In this document: one piece after another, positions 8,853 to 18,600 of the stretch | Layout of the letters: each line of letters starts with the position of its first letter | How positions within the stretch are numbered: the first letter of the stretch is position 1 | Translations under genes and position numbers: made by a program | Notes under the pieces: generated by a model | What the model saw: the letters and a program-made list of their open reading frames with translations, nothing else | Told to the model about the DNA's origin: nothing | The model's database searches: none | Assembly (NCBI GenBank): GCA_019747875.1 | Contig: JAIEQI010000001.1 | Span: 88,749 to 152,748 of the forward strand | DNA length: 64,000 nt | Direction of reading: 5' to 3' | Source: Candidatus Obscuribacterales bacterium | Lineage (GTDB): Bacteria > Cyanobacteriota > Vampirovibrionia > Obscuribacterales > Obscuribacteraceae

Positions 8853-10709
8853 ATGAAAATGCTCAACGGGCACACGCTTACAAGTTTGTGCTGGTGCTTA
8901 ATAGGTGTACTCTTTGTTCCGGCGGCTTATGCGCAAATGAGTCCGACAGCGGATCCATCCAAAATTTCCGAAGCAAATGGCGGCTATGTCTTCTTGAATT
9001 CAAACGTTGCAGCCATGGCTGAGCGTGCATACGGACTGCCGAAAACAACACAGACATACCCATTGGCGGGTATGACTGTGTTTCCTTACTATCAAGCCTC
9101 TGAACCATTGAAAGCCTTTTTGAATACGACAACATTCATGGGCAAACCAATTACAGCCTTTCCCTTCCAGCCAAACATTCCCACGATATCGCTGCCTATG
9201 ACAGATCTAGTACGCCGCAGCATTCCGCTTCCGAATCCGTCCTTTCAGAAGTCCGGCGCGGTAAAGATGGCTGTTATCGATAAGAAGAATCGCGATGAAG
9301 TACCGTGGATGGTGGCACATCAAGGCGGACAAGCTTTCCAGATTCCGGGCGATGCTGATGCGTTAGCTTTAGTTGCTCAAGGAAGTATGTTCAGCGCCTG
9401 CGCAACTAGAACAATGGTGCTCCGTTGTGGCTTGATGTGGGTGATGACCGGCGCTCGCCCGGCAGCAGTCTTAACTAAAGACGCGGCAATAGTAGTCAAA
9501 CCCTATGGGATAGCGGCAGTTGAGACGACTTGGACCAACCAAATGCGCGTCATAAACTTCGCGGGGCAACCTGTTGAAATGCAACTCGCTTACGACGGCA
9601 AAACAGACAAAGTTACTGTCGAAAAAGGCATTGAATTAGCTGTGTCGGAAACCCTTGCCACCAAAAATGCAGTACCTGGAACGACCGACAGTAGTGCAAG
9701 CGAATCAATAGAAGCGCTCAACCCAACAAATCCCGAAGTCGTGAATCCAATTCTGCAAAAGATGGCATCCCCGTCACCGGTACCAACGGCGGTGTCCGGG
9801 TTAAGTGTAAGTTCAGGCGCAATCGACGCTAAGGCAAACGATTTGCTTAAAGAACTAACTACGATTAGCCCTCCTTTCAGCAATCCGAAAATGTCGACAG
9901 ACTTCACTCGCATGTTTGCCAGCTACGGCATTACAGCTGCGATGCGCGGCGAAGCTATCAGGAAACGAACCCTGGCGAAACATAACATTGCGACAAAAAC
10001 AGCTATTAGCAATTTGGGTAAAACAGTCCCACCAGTTTCCGTCCCAGCAGGAACTACAAATCTAGCGACTTCACACGGATTGACATTGCCTCCAGCAGTA
10101 CAGCGTCCAACAAGCGAGGAACTCAAGTCACTTAGACTTGCAAAAGGTCGCGCTCGCGTTTTTGCCAGTTCGGAAATAAATATTGAACAGAATGGACGTC
10201 CATATCTTGCACTCGGAGAAGGTATCTTCATCGCGCAAGAGCCTATGGTGATTCGCACAAATACTTTCAGCGTGCATCTGCGCGCTGGCGCAACCGTGCA
10301 GATGGTGGCACGAAAGGAAGTAATACTTGTACGAAACCTTGGTGAAGAGCAGCCAAACAGCGTGAAGATCCGCATGGGCGACCATATTTTTGATTGTGGT
10401 GTCGGTGGAGAACTCGTCGCAGGCTCCAGCGCGCCGGCGATATTTGATGAGATGCGCGTCGATGGAATAGCCAGACGTAATGTACAAAGTACAGAAGCAA
10501 TGCATGGCACAGTGGTGATAAATAAAGGCGAAGTCTCACTTACGTCCCTAATTCAGCATAGCCCTATCATGCGAAAACTCTACAAGAGTCATGACGAAGG
10601 CGACAAGCGACTGATGGCTGATCTTATGAAAACGATCGTCGCCATGAACATCGTCACGTCAGGACGTGGCAATTACCGAACGATGTCAGGATTATCCGGC
10701 GTACACTAG
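8853..10709 (+). CDS. Secreted protein with FecR-like C-terminal region
   Basis: The start at 8853 is chosen over an upstream GTG (8820) because AAGGGAGG lies 5 nt before it and the product then opens with a clean signal peptide (core CWCLIGVLFVPAAYAQ, cleavage after AYA). The 618-residue protein is Ala/Thr/Pro-rich in the middle. Around residues 425-530 it has a FecR-like beta segment (GRARVFASSEINIEQNGR, then FSVHLRAGATVQMVARKEVI and RMGDHIFDCGVGGELVAGSS). FecR domains sense or bind in the periplasm, but no partner sigma factor is adjacent. It ends 11 bp before a convergent gene, with no room for a separate terminator. Confidence 0.7.
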   Translation: MKMLNGHTLTSLCWCLIGVLFVPAAYAQMSPTADPSKISEANGGYVFLNSNVAAMAERAYGLPKTTQTYPLAGMTVFPYYQASEPLKAFLNTTTFMGKPITAFPFQPNIPTISLPMTDLVRRSIPLPNPSFQKSGAVKMAVIDKKNRDEVPWMVAHQGGQAFQIPGDADALALVAQGSMFSACATRTMVLRCGLMWVMTGARPAAVLTKDAAIVVKPYGIAAVETTWTNQMRVINFAGQPVEMQLAYDGKTDKVTVEKGIELAVSETLATKNAVPGTTDSSASESIEALNPTNPEVVNPILQKMASPSPVPTAVSGLSVSSGAIDAKANDLLKELTTISPPFSNPKMSTDFTRMFASYGITAAMRGEAIRKRTLAKHNIATKTAISNLGKTVPPVSVPAGTTNLATSHGLTLPPAVQRPTSEELKSLRLAKGRARVFASSEINIEQNGRPYLALGEGIFIAQEPMVIRTNTFSVHLRAGATVQMVARKEVILVRNLGEEQPNSVKIRMGDHIFDCGVGGELVAGSSAPAIFDEMRVDGIARRNVQSTEAMHGTVVINKGEVSLTSLIQHSPIMRKLYKSHDEGDKRLMADLMKTIVAMNIVTSGRGNYRTMSGLSGVH

Positions 10710-10720
10710 TTCAGCAAGAA

Positions 10721-12883
10721 TCAGCATTGTTTGCTTATTGCACCTTCCAGCTCCTTGGCGCATTCAATGAGTGTTTGGCTGACGGTTAGTGGCGTCCCAT
10801 GAGTTTGAGAGAGGTTATTTAACAGCTTTTTGTGGCTACGCCAGAGAGCAGATGGATCAGCCGAGTCAACAAAATTCTGTTCCTTTGATTTCGAAGAATT
10901 CTTTTGATTAGCCCTGTTATTTGAAGTGCTAAGAGAAGTGCCATCGGCAAATGAGCTCTGCAATTCAATCTTCGGATCATCGTAAGCTGCCTTGTACCAG
11001 AGCAGCAACGTTGAAGCTCCAGGCATTTGAAAAAATCTAAAAACGAAGCTGTCAAGGACCGAACAAGCTAAATCTCCGATGTGTTTTGCTTCCAACTCCA
11101 TGATCTCTTCAAAATCCTCTATCGCTTCATCCTGCTCATCTTCATCGAATGATGCGATGGTTCCTATGGTGTAGTTTCGTTCACCAGAACTCCAGACAGT
11201 GGTCCGCGAAGCTTCCTGTTGGGCTTCAAATTTTCTAACAGCTGCAATAGTTTCTTCATCGTGCGAGGAAGTTTTTATCGACTCGCTGTATGCAAACTTA
11301 ACGTACTCCTCCAGGAGCAGGAACTTTTCAGACAAGTCCGCCTCAGGGAATTTGATTTGTGCTCCAACCATGCTTGGCAAATTTTTCATGAAGATTGGCT
11401 TCCATTGCACCATCCAATATGTGAGAGCCTTTCGAGCAGCCTCAAGATTTGCGAATCCGAGTTCCGCACATTCATCGTCACCGACCTCCAAGGCAAGCTT
11501 CATCGCTTCACCGAGTAGATCACCGCCAACTTTTGGATAAACTTTCTGAAGAACTAGTTTTTTTCCTTGTAAGATGCCAGCGAAACAAAATAGTTCTTCA
11601 GCATTACTTTCATCAGCTCCACTTGCTTCGTTAAGGCGTTCTACAGCGAAAAACTTCCAATGAATTTGGACAGGAATCGAAACATCCGCAAAAGCTTGAG
11701 CAAATTTGCGCACCTCAGTAACATATCCCCATCGACTATGGTTCTCTGCAAACAAGACGTTGAGCTCATCTTTCCCATCGCTCAACTCTAGCTTGATCGT
11801 CTTTGGCAAACTTGCGAGTTTCTCGCACAGCACCTCGCAGTCTCCACCATGAAACTTAAGCTGCGGATAGGCATTCTCATTGATGGCTCGCGCAACAAAA
11901 TATGGAGCATATATTGACGACAACTCCATTTCCTCAAGTCCCAAAAAATCGGCAAGCGAAGCATTCTCAGGAAAGGAAGCAGCAACATCTACATAGTTAT
12001 ACGTTTGCTCAGCAGGTAGCCGTTCCGGCATACCTTTTAGGTCAACGGTACTAAGACCCAAGGGACAGTTCGTTGGCTTGCGTGATTCCATCGCTGCCCA
12101 ATTCACAAACTCTCTTTCGGTAGGAACAGACTGCTTCAGGTCCTCTTTCAAAGGAGTTAGATGTAATAGAAAATCGATGCAATAGGTTTCACGAAAGGCA
12201 ACTGTTACACCGACCCAGTCATCACCGTGTGTAGGATCTTTCTCTGGCTCACCTGCGCACCACCTATACAGCCACTCTGGAAAGTCCTCGGTTCCTAGAT
12301 TTCGTGTACGCCTAAAATAGGTTCCCAGGGGTTCAAGGTGAGAAGCAGATTCTGTGTCCATTTCAATGTCATAGAGGTCTTCAATACCTTCGGCCTGATA
12401 CATTAATGCCAATCCGTTCGGGGAAGTAACATACGAGTAGAGGTCGAGCTGGTATTCGCCCGGAGGAATGTTCACCATTCGGACATAATTGCAAAGATGT
12501 TTCTCGGTCCATTCAGAGATTTCAGTGATGTACTCCCTGCCACCGACAATTACAAGCTCTCCGTTGGGAACATCAATCCTGAAACGAGCCTTTCCGACCC
12601 ACTCATCAACTTCAGCTTCCGTAAGTTCGTCATTGACCACCACTCTTACGACAAAGGAATCATCCTGCCTTAGCTCAATCGGAATGAAAGCACCCTCTAA
12701 GTAGCGAGCATTCCACTCCGGCTCGCCAGGCTGTACTTCCAACCCCTTTGCGGCAGTCGAAGTAATCAAAAAGCCAGTTGAATCGTTATACACATAATGA
12801 TCTGCGCGTGTGGCTTCTTGAGTAGGAGATGCATTTGGATTAATGGCACTACGTTTCTGTTCTTGCTTTTTCTTGGTGGGCAT
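10721..12883 (-). CDS. 720-residue cytoplasmic protein, family not recognised
   Basis: The protein is acidic and soluble, with no signal peptide or membrane segment. The N-terminal 30 residues are basic and disordered. Residues 30-190 look beta-rich (FRIDVPNGELVIVGG, GEYQLDLYSYV) and could be an immunity- or SUKH-like module; this is a weak impression. The C-terminal half is helical and very acidic (DEDEQDEAIEDFEEIMELEAK). It stands alone between a convergent and a divergent neighbour. I cannot assign a function. Confidence 0.7.
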   Translation of the reverse strand: MPTKKKQEQKRSAINPNASPTQEATRADHYVYNDSTGFLITSTAAKGLEVQPGEPEWNARYLEGAFIPIELRQDDSFVVRVVVNDELTEAEVDEWVGKARFRIDVPNGELVIVGGREYITEISEWTEKHLCNYVRMVNIPPGEYQLDLYSYVTSPNGLALMYQAEGIEDLYDIEMDTESASHLEPLGTYFRRTRNLGTEDFPEWLYRWCAGEPEKDPTHGDDWVGVTVAFRETYCIDFLLHLTPLKEDLKQSVPTEREFVNWAAMESRKPTNCPLGLSTVDLKGMPERLPAEQTYNYVDVAASFPENASLADFLGLEEMELSSIYAPYFVARAINENAYPQLKFHGGDCEVLCEKLASLPKTIKLELSDGKDELNVLFAENHSRWGYVTEVRKFAQAFADVSIPVQIHWKFFAVERLNEASGADESNAEELFCFAGILQGKKLVLQKVYPKVGGDLLGEAMKLALEVGDDECAELGFANLEAARKALTYWMVQWKPIFMKNLPSMVGAQIKFPEADLSEKFLLLEEYVKFAYSESIKTSSHDEETIAAVRKFEAQQEASRTTVWSSGERNYTIGTIASFDEDEQDEAIEDFEEIMELEAKHIGDLACSVLDSFVFRFFQMPGASTLLLWYKAAYDDPKIELQSSFADGTSLSTSNNRANQKNSSKSKEQNFVDSADPSALWRSHKKLLNNLSQTHGTPLTVSQTLIECAKELEGAISKQC

Positions 12884-13136
12884 AGAAGACTCCGCTCTGG
12901 ATCACTTCAGAAATCAGCTCTAAAGATCAACTGCCCAAAGAGGATTTCCTGATAACACCAACTTATTCAATCTGACCACCCAAAGAGCACGAGACATATT
13001 GAAAACCCAAGAATTCGCACAAATTTTGAACTACTTTATCCAGGCTGTGGCACAATAAACCCAGAGTGACGCTCACGACCGAAGAAGTCAAGGGAACGTC
13101 ATTGCAATTTTTCAGACGCAGAGAAGGTTAAAAAAC

Positions 13137-13778
13137 GTGGCAGTAAAAAGTGATGTGGTATCGCAACTCGAGTGGCGCTATGCGACAAAGAAATTCGATT
13201 CAACAAAAAAGATCGATAAAGAAACTTGGAATCAGATAGAAGAAGGCTTGCGCTTGACTCCATCCAGTTTCGGGCTGCAGCCGTGGAAATTCGTTGTGGT
13301 TACAGACCAGAAGACGAAAGAAGAACTTGTTTCAGTGAGCATGAACCAATCGCAACCAGCCGATTGTTCGCATCTCGTAGTAATTTGCCGGGTTGAAAAA
13401 CTGGATAAGGAGTACGTGGAGCACTACATAGATGCAATCGCAAACACCCGCGGTGTAACTCAAGACTCATTGGCTGGATTTAGAGACATGATGGTTAATT
13501 TCCTTGCCAAAAAAGATGCAGAACAATTGCAGGCTTGGGCAAGCGCACAGTGCTACATTGCGCTTGGAACGCTGATGTCTACCGCATCGGCACTCCACAT
13601 TGACAATTGTCCGATGGAAGGTTTCGCTAAAAATGAATATGATCGTATTTTGAAATTAGAAGAACGCGGACTGCGCAGTGTCGTGCTTTGCGCCCTGGGT
13701 TTCAGAGCGGAGGATGACAAATACGCGCAGGCAAAGAAGGTTCGTTTCCCGGCGGACGAAGTGATAATCCATGTATGA
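13137..13778 (+). CDS. Nitroreductase-family NAD(P)H-dependent oxidoreductase
   Basis: This 213-residue flavoprotein belongs to the NfsB-like nitroreductase family. The N-terminal FMN-binding segment reads WRYATKKFDSTKKI, followed by the conserved LTPSSFGLQPWKFVVV at about residues 39-54. The C-terminal part has GTLMSTASALHIDNCPMEGF and RSVVLCALGFRAEDD. Family members reduce nitro compounds, quinones or enones with NAD(P)H. Translation starts at GTG 13137, with AGAAGG 9 nt upstream. The next gene follows by 30 bp and is probably cotranscribed. Confidence 0.9.
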   Translation: MAVKSDVVSQLEWRYATKKFDSTKKIDKETWNQIEEGLRLTPSSFGLQPWKFVVVTDQKTKEELVSVSMNQSQPADCSHLVVICRVEKLDKEYVEHYIDAIANTRGVTQDSLAGFRDMMVNFLAKKDAEQLQAWASAQCYIALGTLMSTASALHIDNCPMEGFAKNEYDRILKLEERGLRSVVLCALGFRAEDDKYAQAKKVRFPADEVIIHV

Positions 13779-13808
13779 TCGCCAGGAAGTTTAACTCGGG
13801 ACAGGCAG

Positions 13809-14237
13809 ATGAATAGACTTGAGACGATTGCTCCAAAACTTTCGCAAACGCTGCGAAATACGGACACTGCGAAGTTGCAGTCGGTGAAGCTTGCTGCATG
13901 CAACTATGTTATTCAAAATACTAACGAACCACCCAGTGAATTAGTGTCGCATGCGCTCCAACAGCTTAATGAGAGTGGCTCATTAAGCAAAGACATCCGC
14001 GACAAACTGGCTGCCATTGCCTACGGTCTTGACGAAAAATATTTTCAATTCTACGAAGAAGATCCCGAAGACGAAGATGCATATCTTCCGTTCCTGACCA
14101 AAGCTAGAACGCTGAATGCGATTGCATACGCTGGGGAAGACGATCCATATGATTCTGCTGTAGAAGCGATCTACGAGATCTGCATGGTGACCAGGGATCG
14201 AGATTCCTTCATTGCGTATCTGGAATCGCTCCTCTAA
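13809..14237 (+). CDS. Small helical protein of unknown function
   Basis: This 142-residue acidic protein is predicted to be all-alpha, ending in DSFIAYLESLL. The stretch EEDPEDEDAYLPFL is conspicuously acidic. CAGGCAG lies just before the ATG. Its closeness to the nitroreductase gene suggests a shared transcript. The family is not recognised. Confidence 0.7.
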   Translation: MNRLETIAPKLSQTLRNTDTAKLQSVKLAACNYVIQNTNEPPSELVSHALQQLNESGSLSKDIRDKLAAIAYGLDEKYFQFYEEDPEDEDAYLPFLTKARTLNAIAYAGEDDPYDSAVEAIYEICMVTRDRDSFIAYLESLL

Positions 14238-14297
14238 GAAGTAGTATCGCTTAGATTGTGAACAGCATTAGGGGAGTGCGAAATCGTGCTCCAGAGA

Positions 14298-14337
14298 TAG
14301 AAGCCGGCAAGATGCCGGCGCTTCCGGGATCGAACCA
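14298..14337. repeat. Dispersed GCCGGC-hairpin element, copy 1
   Basis: The core is GAAGCCGGCAAGATGCCGGC, in which two self-complementary GCCGGC arms enclose AAGAT. It is followed by CTTCCGGGATCGAACCA. A second copy lies 67 bp downstream, another is at 63788 and a diverged one sits inside a coding sequence at 51045. It behaves like a REP-type intergenic repeat. Confidence 0.8.
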
Positions 14338-14364
14338 AACTCTGAGACCAAATTGCTCCCAGAA

Positions 14365-14404
14365 TAGAAGCCGGCAAGATGCCGGCGCTCCCGGGATCGA
14401 ACCA
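14365..14404. repeat. Dispersed GCCGGC-hairpin element, copy 2
   Basis: This is a near-identical direct copy of the element at 14298, differing in one base of the tail (CTCCCGGG rather than CTTCCGGG). Both copies fill the gap between convergent genes. Confidence 0.8.
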
Positions 14405-14464
14405 ATCCGAATTCAGCGCCACGAGACCGGTCTTGTCTTGCCAGCAGCCGATCGATAGGTTCAC

Positions 14465-15325
14465 CTAAGCTCTTGCTGGCTGCAGTACATTCAATGCAGG
14501 AACAGATTCACCTTCAAGGAATACTTCCAATTGATCGAGTGAGAATTGAACTCCAGAATAGAAGTCACCGAAGTCGCCGTACTTCGCGCTTGCTTCATCG
14601 AAGCGCATTTCATAGATCAGCTTCTTGAACACAGCCGGATCATCAGCGTATAGATCGACGCCCCACTCGTAATTATCAAAACCAATGGATCCAGAAATTA
14701 CTTGCGTAACAAGACCGTGGAATGTGCGACCAATCTTTCCGTGCTCAAGCATGAGGCGAGCGCGATCTTGGAACGGCAACATGTACCAATTAACATCTTC
14801 TCCACGCTTCTTGTCCATCGGATAGAAACATACATATCTGCGCTGCGGAATGCGAGCCCACAATCTTCCGGCATGATGTGGAACTTTTTCTTGCTCCTTT
14901 AGCAGCTCATCGAAGCCTTCGTTCCACTCTGTGGAATGCGGCTTCAATTGGCGTTCAGCTAACGCAGCATGAATCTTAGCAGTGGCGTCGTAAAGTCCCA
15001 GTTCCAAAATCGAGACATAAGATGTCGTCGGTGTTAAATAGTCGAAGAGACCAAGCTTATCTGTCACGGTTTGCGCGTAAGCTAATCCATCATAACTCTT
15101 GCTGTAATGTGTGAGCATAAAATCGGCTTTGTGCCCAAGCAATTGAGCGAAGCCAATATCCGTATCCGCGTGATCCTTCAGTTTCTTGAACTGCGCCGTT
15201 GCTTCGCGAACGAGTTCGGCCCGCTCGTCATGAGCGAGTTTGTCCCAAGCACGCCGATTGAGCGTGAACATACGGTGAAGAATCCACCAGCTGTCCAAAG
15301 ATTCGGGTACATCAGGATGACGCAT
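14465..15325 (-). CDS. hemQ: Coproheme decarboxylase (HemQ/ChdC), chlorite dismutase family
   Basis: This 286-residue heme protein of the chlorite dismutase-like superfamily matches the HemQ/ChdC group, which oxidatively decarboxylates coproheme III to heme b using peroxide. Family landmarks are YPMDKKRGEDVNWYMLPF, containing the catalytic Tyr, then MLEHGKIGR with the proximal heme His, then VTQVISGSIGFDNYEWGVDL and YEMRFDEASAKYG. The conserved Arg of true chlorite dismutases is not evident, which favours ChdC. AAGGAG precedes the ATG. No other heme genes are nearby. It sits downstream of a molybdenum hydroxylase gene, 327 bp away. Confidence 0.88.
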   Translation of the reverse strand: MRHPDVPESLDSWWILHRMFTLNRRAWDKLAHDERAELVREATAQFKKLKDHADTDIGFAQLLGHKADFMLTHYSKSYDGLAYAQTVTDKLGLFDYLTPTTSYVSILELGLYDATAKIHAALAERQLKPHSTEWNEGFDELLKEQEKVPHHAGRLWARIPQRRYVCFYPMDKKRGEDVNWYMLPFQDRARLMLEHGKIGRTFHGLVTQVISGSIGFDNYEWGVDLYADDPAVFKKLIYEMRFDEASAKYGDFGDFYSGVQFSLDQLEVFLEGESVPALNVLQPARA

Positions 15326-15652
15326 AATTCACTCCTTGAAATCAACGAAGAACCGCTTAAGAAGAGAAAACTAGCACAAAATACGGTACAGGATCAATGA
15401 TCCGCTTCACAATTAGGCATTGAACACGGAATTCCAGGACCGGAGATCTCGCTCAGCAGCACAGATAAGGGCTTCCTCTAGCAGGCAAGTGGTTCTTATC
15501 ACGTTGCATGAAGCACGGACCTCTAATCCGTCCAATCCGCCCATAAGAATGCGAAGGGAACTCTCCGCTATTTGCCACTTAATAGTGCTGTGTGAGCAAT
15601 TCCGCCCTTAAGGACGAGAGCTGTCTGAACCTTGCGTCCAGCTGCCACACGC
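15326..15652. other. Gap between HemQ and the molybdenum hydroxylase gene
   Basis: No gene was seen. A folded segment is possible at 15493-15549: outer stem TTCTTAT/ATAAGAA and inner hairpin ACGGA/TCCGT. It is too short for a cloverleaf and is not called as a tRNA. Confidence 0.35.
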
Positions 15653-18600
15653 TTAATTACGCTGGGAAACGGATTCTTTCTCTTTGGCTGTCAGAGTCAT
15701 CATCTGTGTGTTGACGCCGCAGGCTTGCTGAATGCGCTGGCATGAGAGCGGCGCTGGCAGCTCAATCCACTCATCGACCCCCGTTTGTTCACGTCGTGCA
15801 TCCATGATTGCATGCTTGATTGCGAAGTAAACAGAGTTGCCTAACGATAAGGTCGGCTCGCTGGTCGACTTGGACGCCTTCACCGCCAACAATCCAGCTT
15901 GCTCTTGTTTAAAGCAACTTGCAGTGTCGCGAGGAACGAGGCTGACGCGCAAATCCAAAGGAATTGACTTCGAACATGGCGGCTTGTATGTCCAGATATT
16001 GTCCGTTACCAGATGTCCCTCTTCATTGAAGATGGTCTCTTCAGTGGTGACAAAACCTAGACCTTGAACGAAGCCGCCTTCAATCTGCCCGATATCGATG
16101 GCCGGATTTGGCGATTTACCGGCATCATAGAGCAAGTCAGATCGAATAACGGTGAACTCACCAGTAAGCACATCAATTTCAACCTCTGACACAGAGAATG
16201 AATAAGTGAAGTAAGCAAAGAACTTACCATACTCGTAGTGGTCGACGGGTGTGTCGTAGTGTGGTGCTTGATATAGCTCGGAGGATGACAGATTCACTCT
16301 TTGTGTCCAGGCATGCTGAACAATGGTCTGCCATTTCTCGCGCCACTGCAAGCGCAGATCGCCCAATTCCGGTTTGCGCCTGCGGACTTCATCACAAACC
16401 GCATCAAGTCTCTTCTTGAGCGTCCGACACGCCATCACGACGGCGCCACCATTAAGGTCAAATCCAGTTGAGGCAGCTGTGGCTGGAGCATTCACAATAA
16501 CATCCGTGTTATTTCTGACTATGCGCACCAGTGACAGTGGAACGTTCATCTCATACGCAACCAATTGCGCCAGCTTGGTGTTAAGTCCCTGCCCCATCTC
16601 CACGCCACCGTGAACGACAGTCACCGCGCCATCATCTTTGTTGATGTGAACGAGAGCCGTCGAAGTATTGAGCGCAGGCATTTGCTTGAAACCAATTCCA
16701 TATTTCAATGGAACCATTGAGATGCCGCGTTTTCTCCAGCGGTGATTCTTGTTGAATAGCTCAACCTCTTTCAATCGCTCTTCAAACTCAGAGCTTTCGT
16801 ACAACTTATCCCACTGTTCACGAAGATCGCAGTACCAGAGAGGTTGTCCAAAGTGCGTTGCATCTGCAGTTTCGTACTCAGATGACTCATACATATTAAT
16901 GCGTCGAATTTGCTCCGGAGTAACTCTCTTTCCTGTTCGTTTGCTCAGGTCAAATGCAACATGCTCAATCGCATCTTCAACAAGCAAATGCGGTTGGACC
17001 TGTCCGAAGGTACGCATGGCCGAGTTGCTTTGCTTGTTGGTTTGGTAGACACGTCCGTAAGCACGCATCGTAGGTGTGCGGTAGCAGCCATCCGACATCA
17101 TGACGCCGCCCTTCATAACAGCTAGAGAGCAGTCGATGGTATTTCCACCATCAGCGCGCAATTCCAAATTCATGCCAGTGATAACGCCGTCATCGTCATA
17201 ACAGATGTGGTAGTCGCTATGATGAGGGTGGCGTTTTCCAATCATTCTCATATCTGTTTGTCGGTCCAACTTGAGCATGATCGGCCGGCGAACCTTCTTA
17301 GCAGCGATTGCTGCCATTGCGCCGATGAATACAGCACGATTTTGTTTGCCACCGAATCCGCCACCAAGCTGGTTCACCATAATAGTGACTTGGTTGGATT
17401 TGATTCCCAGTGCTCTTGCAATTTGAACCTGATCTCCATTGGGATTCTGCGTCGAGGAATGGATAAGTATCTCGTCGTAGTTCCCAGGAATCGCCAATGC
17501 GCAGGAGGTCTCCATGTAGAAGTGAGCTTGGGCATGAGTTCGCATTGTTCCAGTCAAAACAGTTTGTCCCGGCATCGGCTTGCTCGGATCTTTCAACCAC
17601 TCCTCATTACTGCCCTGGCGAGTAACTTCAATTACTTTGCGCTCCGGCTCGCGGTCCATGTTATAGCCGAATGGCATTGTATTCTTCTTCTCAATCGCTT
17701 CTTCAAAAGAAACGATTGCTGGGAGCACCTGATACTTGATGCATTCCTTGCCGAAATAATCCGCAGCCCTTTTCGCTGTTACAGCTCGATCTGCCAGCAC
17801 CATGCACAATGGAGCACCGGAATAATCCGCAACTTTGTTGTAGAAAATCTGATCGTCGCCGCCTAATCCAATCAGATTGGTTCCACCTTTGGGAATATCC
17901 CTGGCTGTAATAACATCGGCGACGCCAGGAAACTCTAGTTTCAATTTGTCTATGGCAGCGGCCAGCCCATCTACATACTCAAACTGAGCATGAGCATGCC
18001 TGCTCAGAACAAGTGCTGCGTGGTACCCACCAGGAGGAAGCGCGAGGTCATGAGTGTATTTGACTTCACCAGTTGCCTGACTTATCGCCGTACGTTTTGC
18101 AATCGGACTTGTAAGCGGCAGCATAATATCTTCGACTTCGAAACTTTGCATACCACTGGAAAGTGGACGATATTGAGGTTCACCTGCTGACTTTACGATT
18201 CTGCTCATAGCAGCCTGAGCGTTAGTTTGCATAGCAACGTGCACAAAGAACTTATAGAAGAATCCTTCTGCAACTTGCGCGCGATATTCGTTTGTAAATC
18301 CTTCCTCTTCCATGGGAATGATTATCTCGTCTATTTCCGCACGCAGCACTTCCAGCGCTTCGTTCAGCGTTTTCTCATCCACGGTTTTTCCTAGCATCCA
18401 TGCAGAAATTTTTGGCATGTGTCTATTGCAGCTTGCCAGTCCGCCGAAGTACGCCCAGAACTCTGAGAATTGATTATTCTGATCGACGATGCAACGGAAT
18501 CCGCCATTAACAACAGGATGTGCCATCTGAGGGCGGCGAGCGATTCTGTAAGTGTGGACGTATTCATTTTCCTTAGTGTGCGGAATTAGGAACGAATGCA

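Noticed and set aside
15493..15549. tRNA-like fold (TTCTTAT/ATAAGAA stem with an ACGGA/TCCGT hairpin)
   Set aside because: Only 57 nt, with no T arm and no uridine before the putative anticodon in the plus orientation; probably chance pairing.
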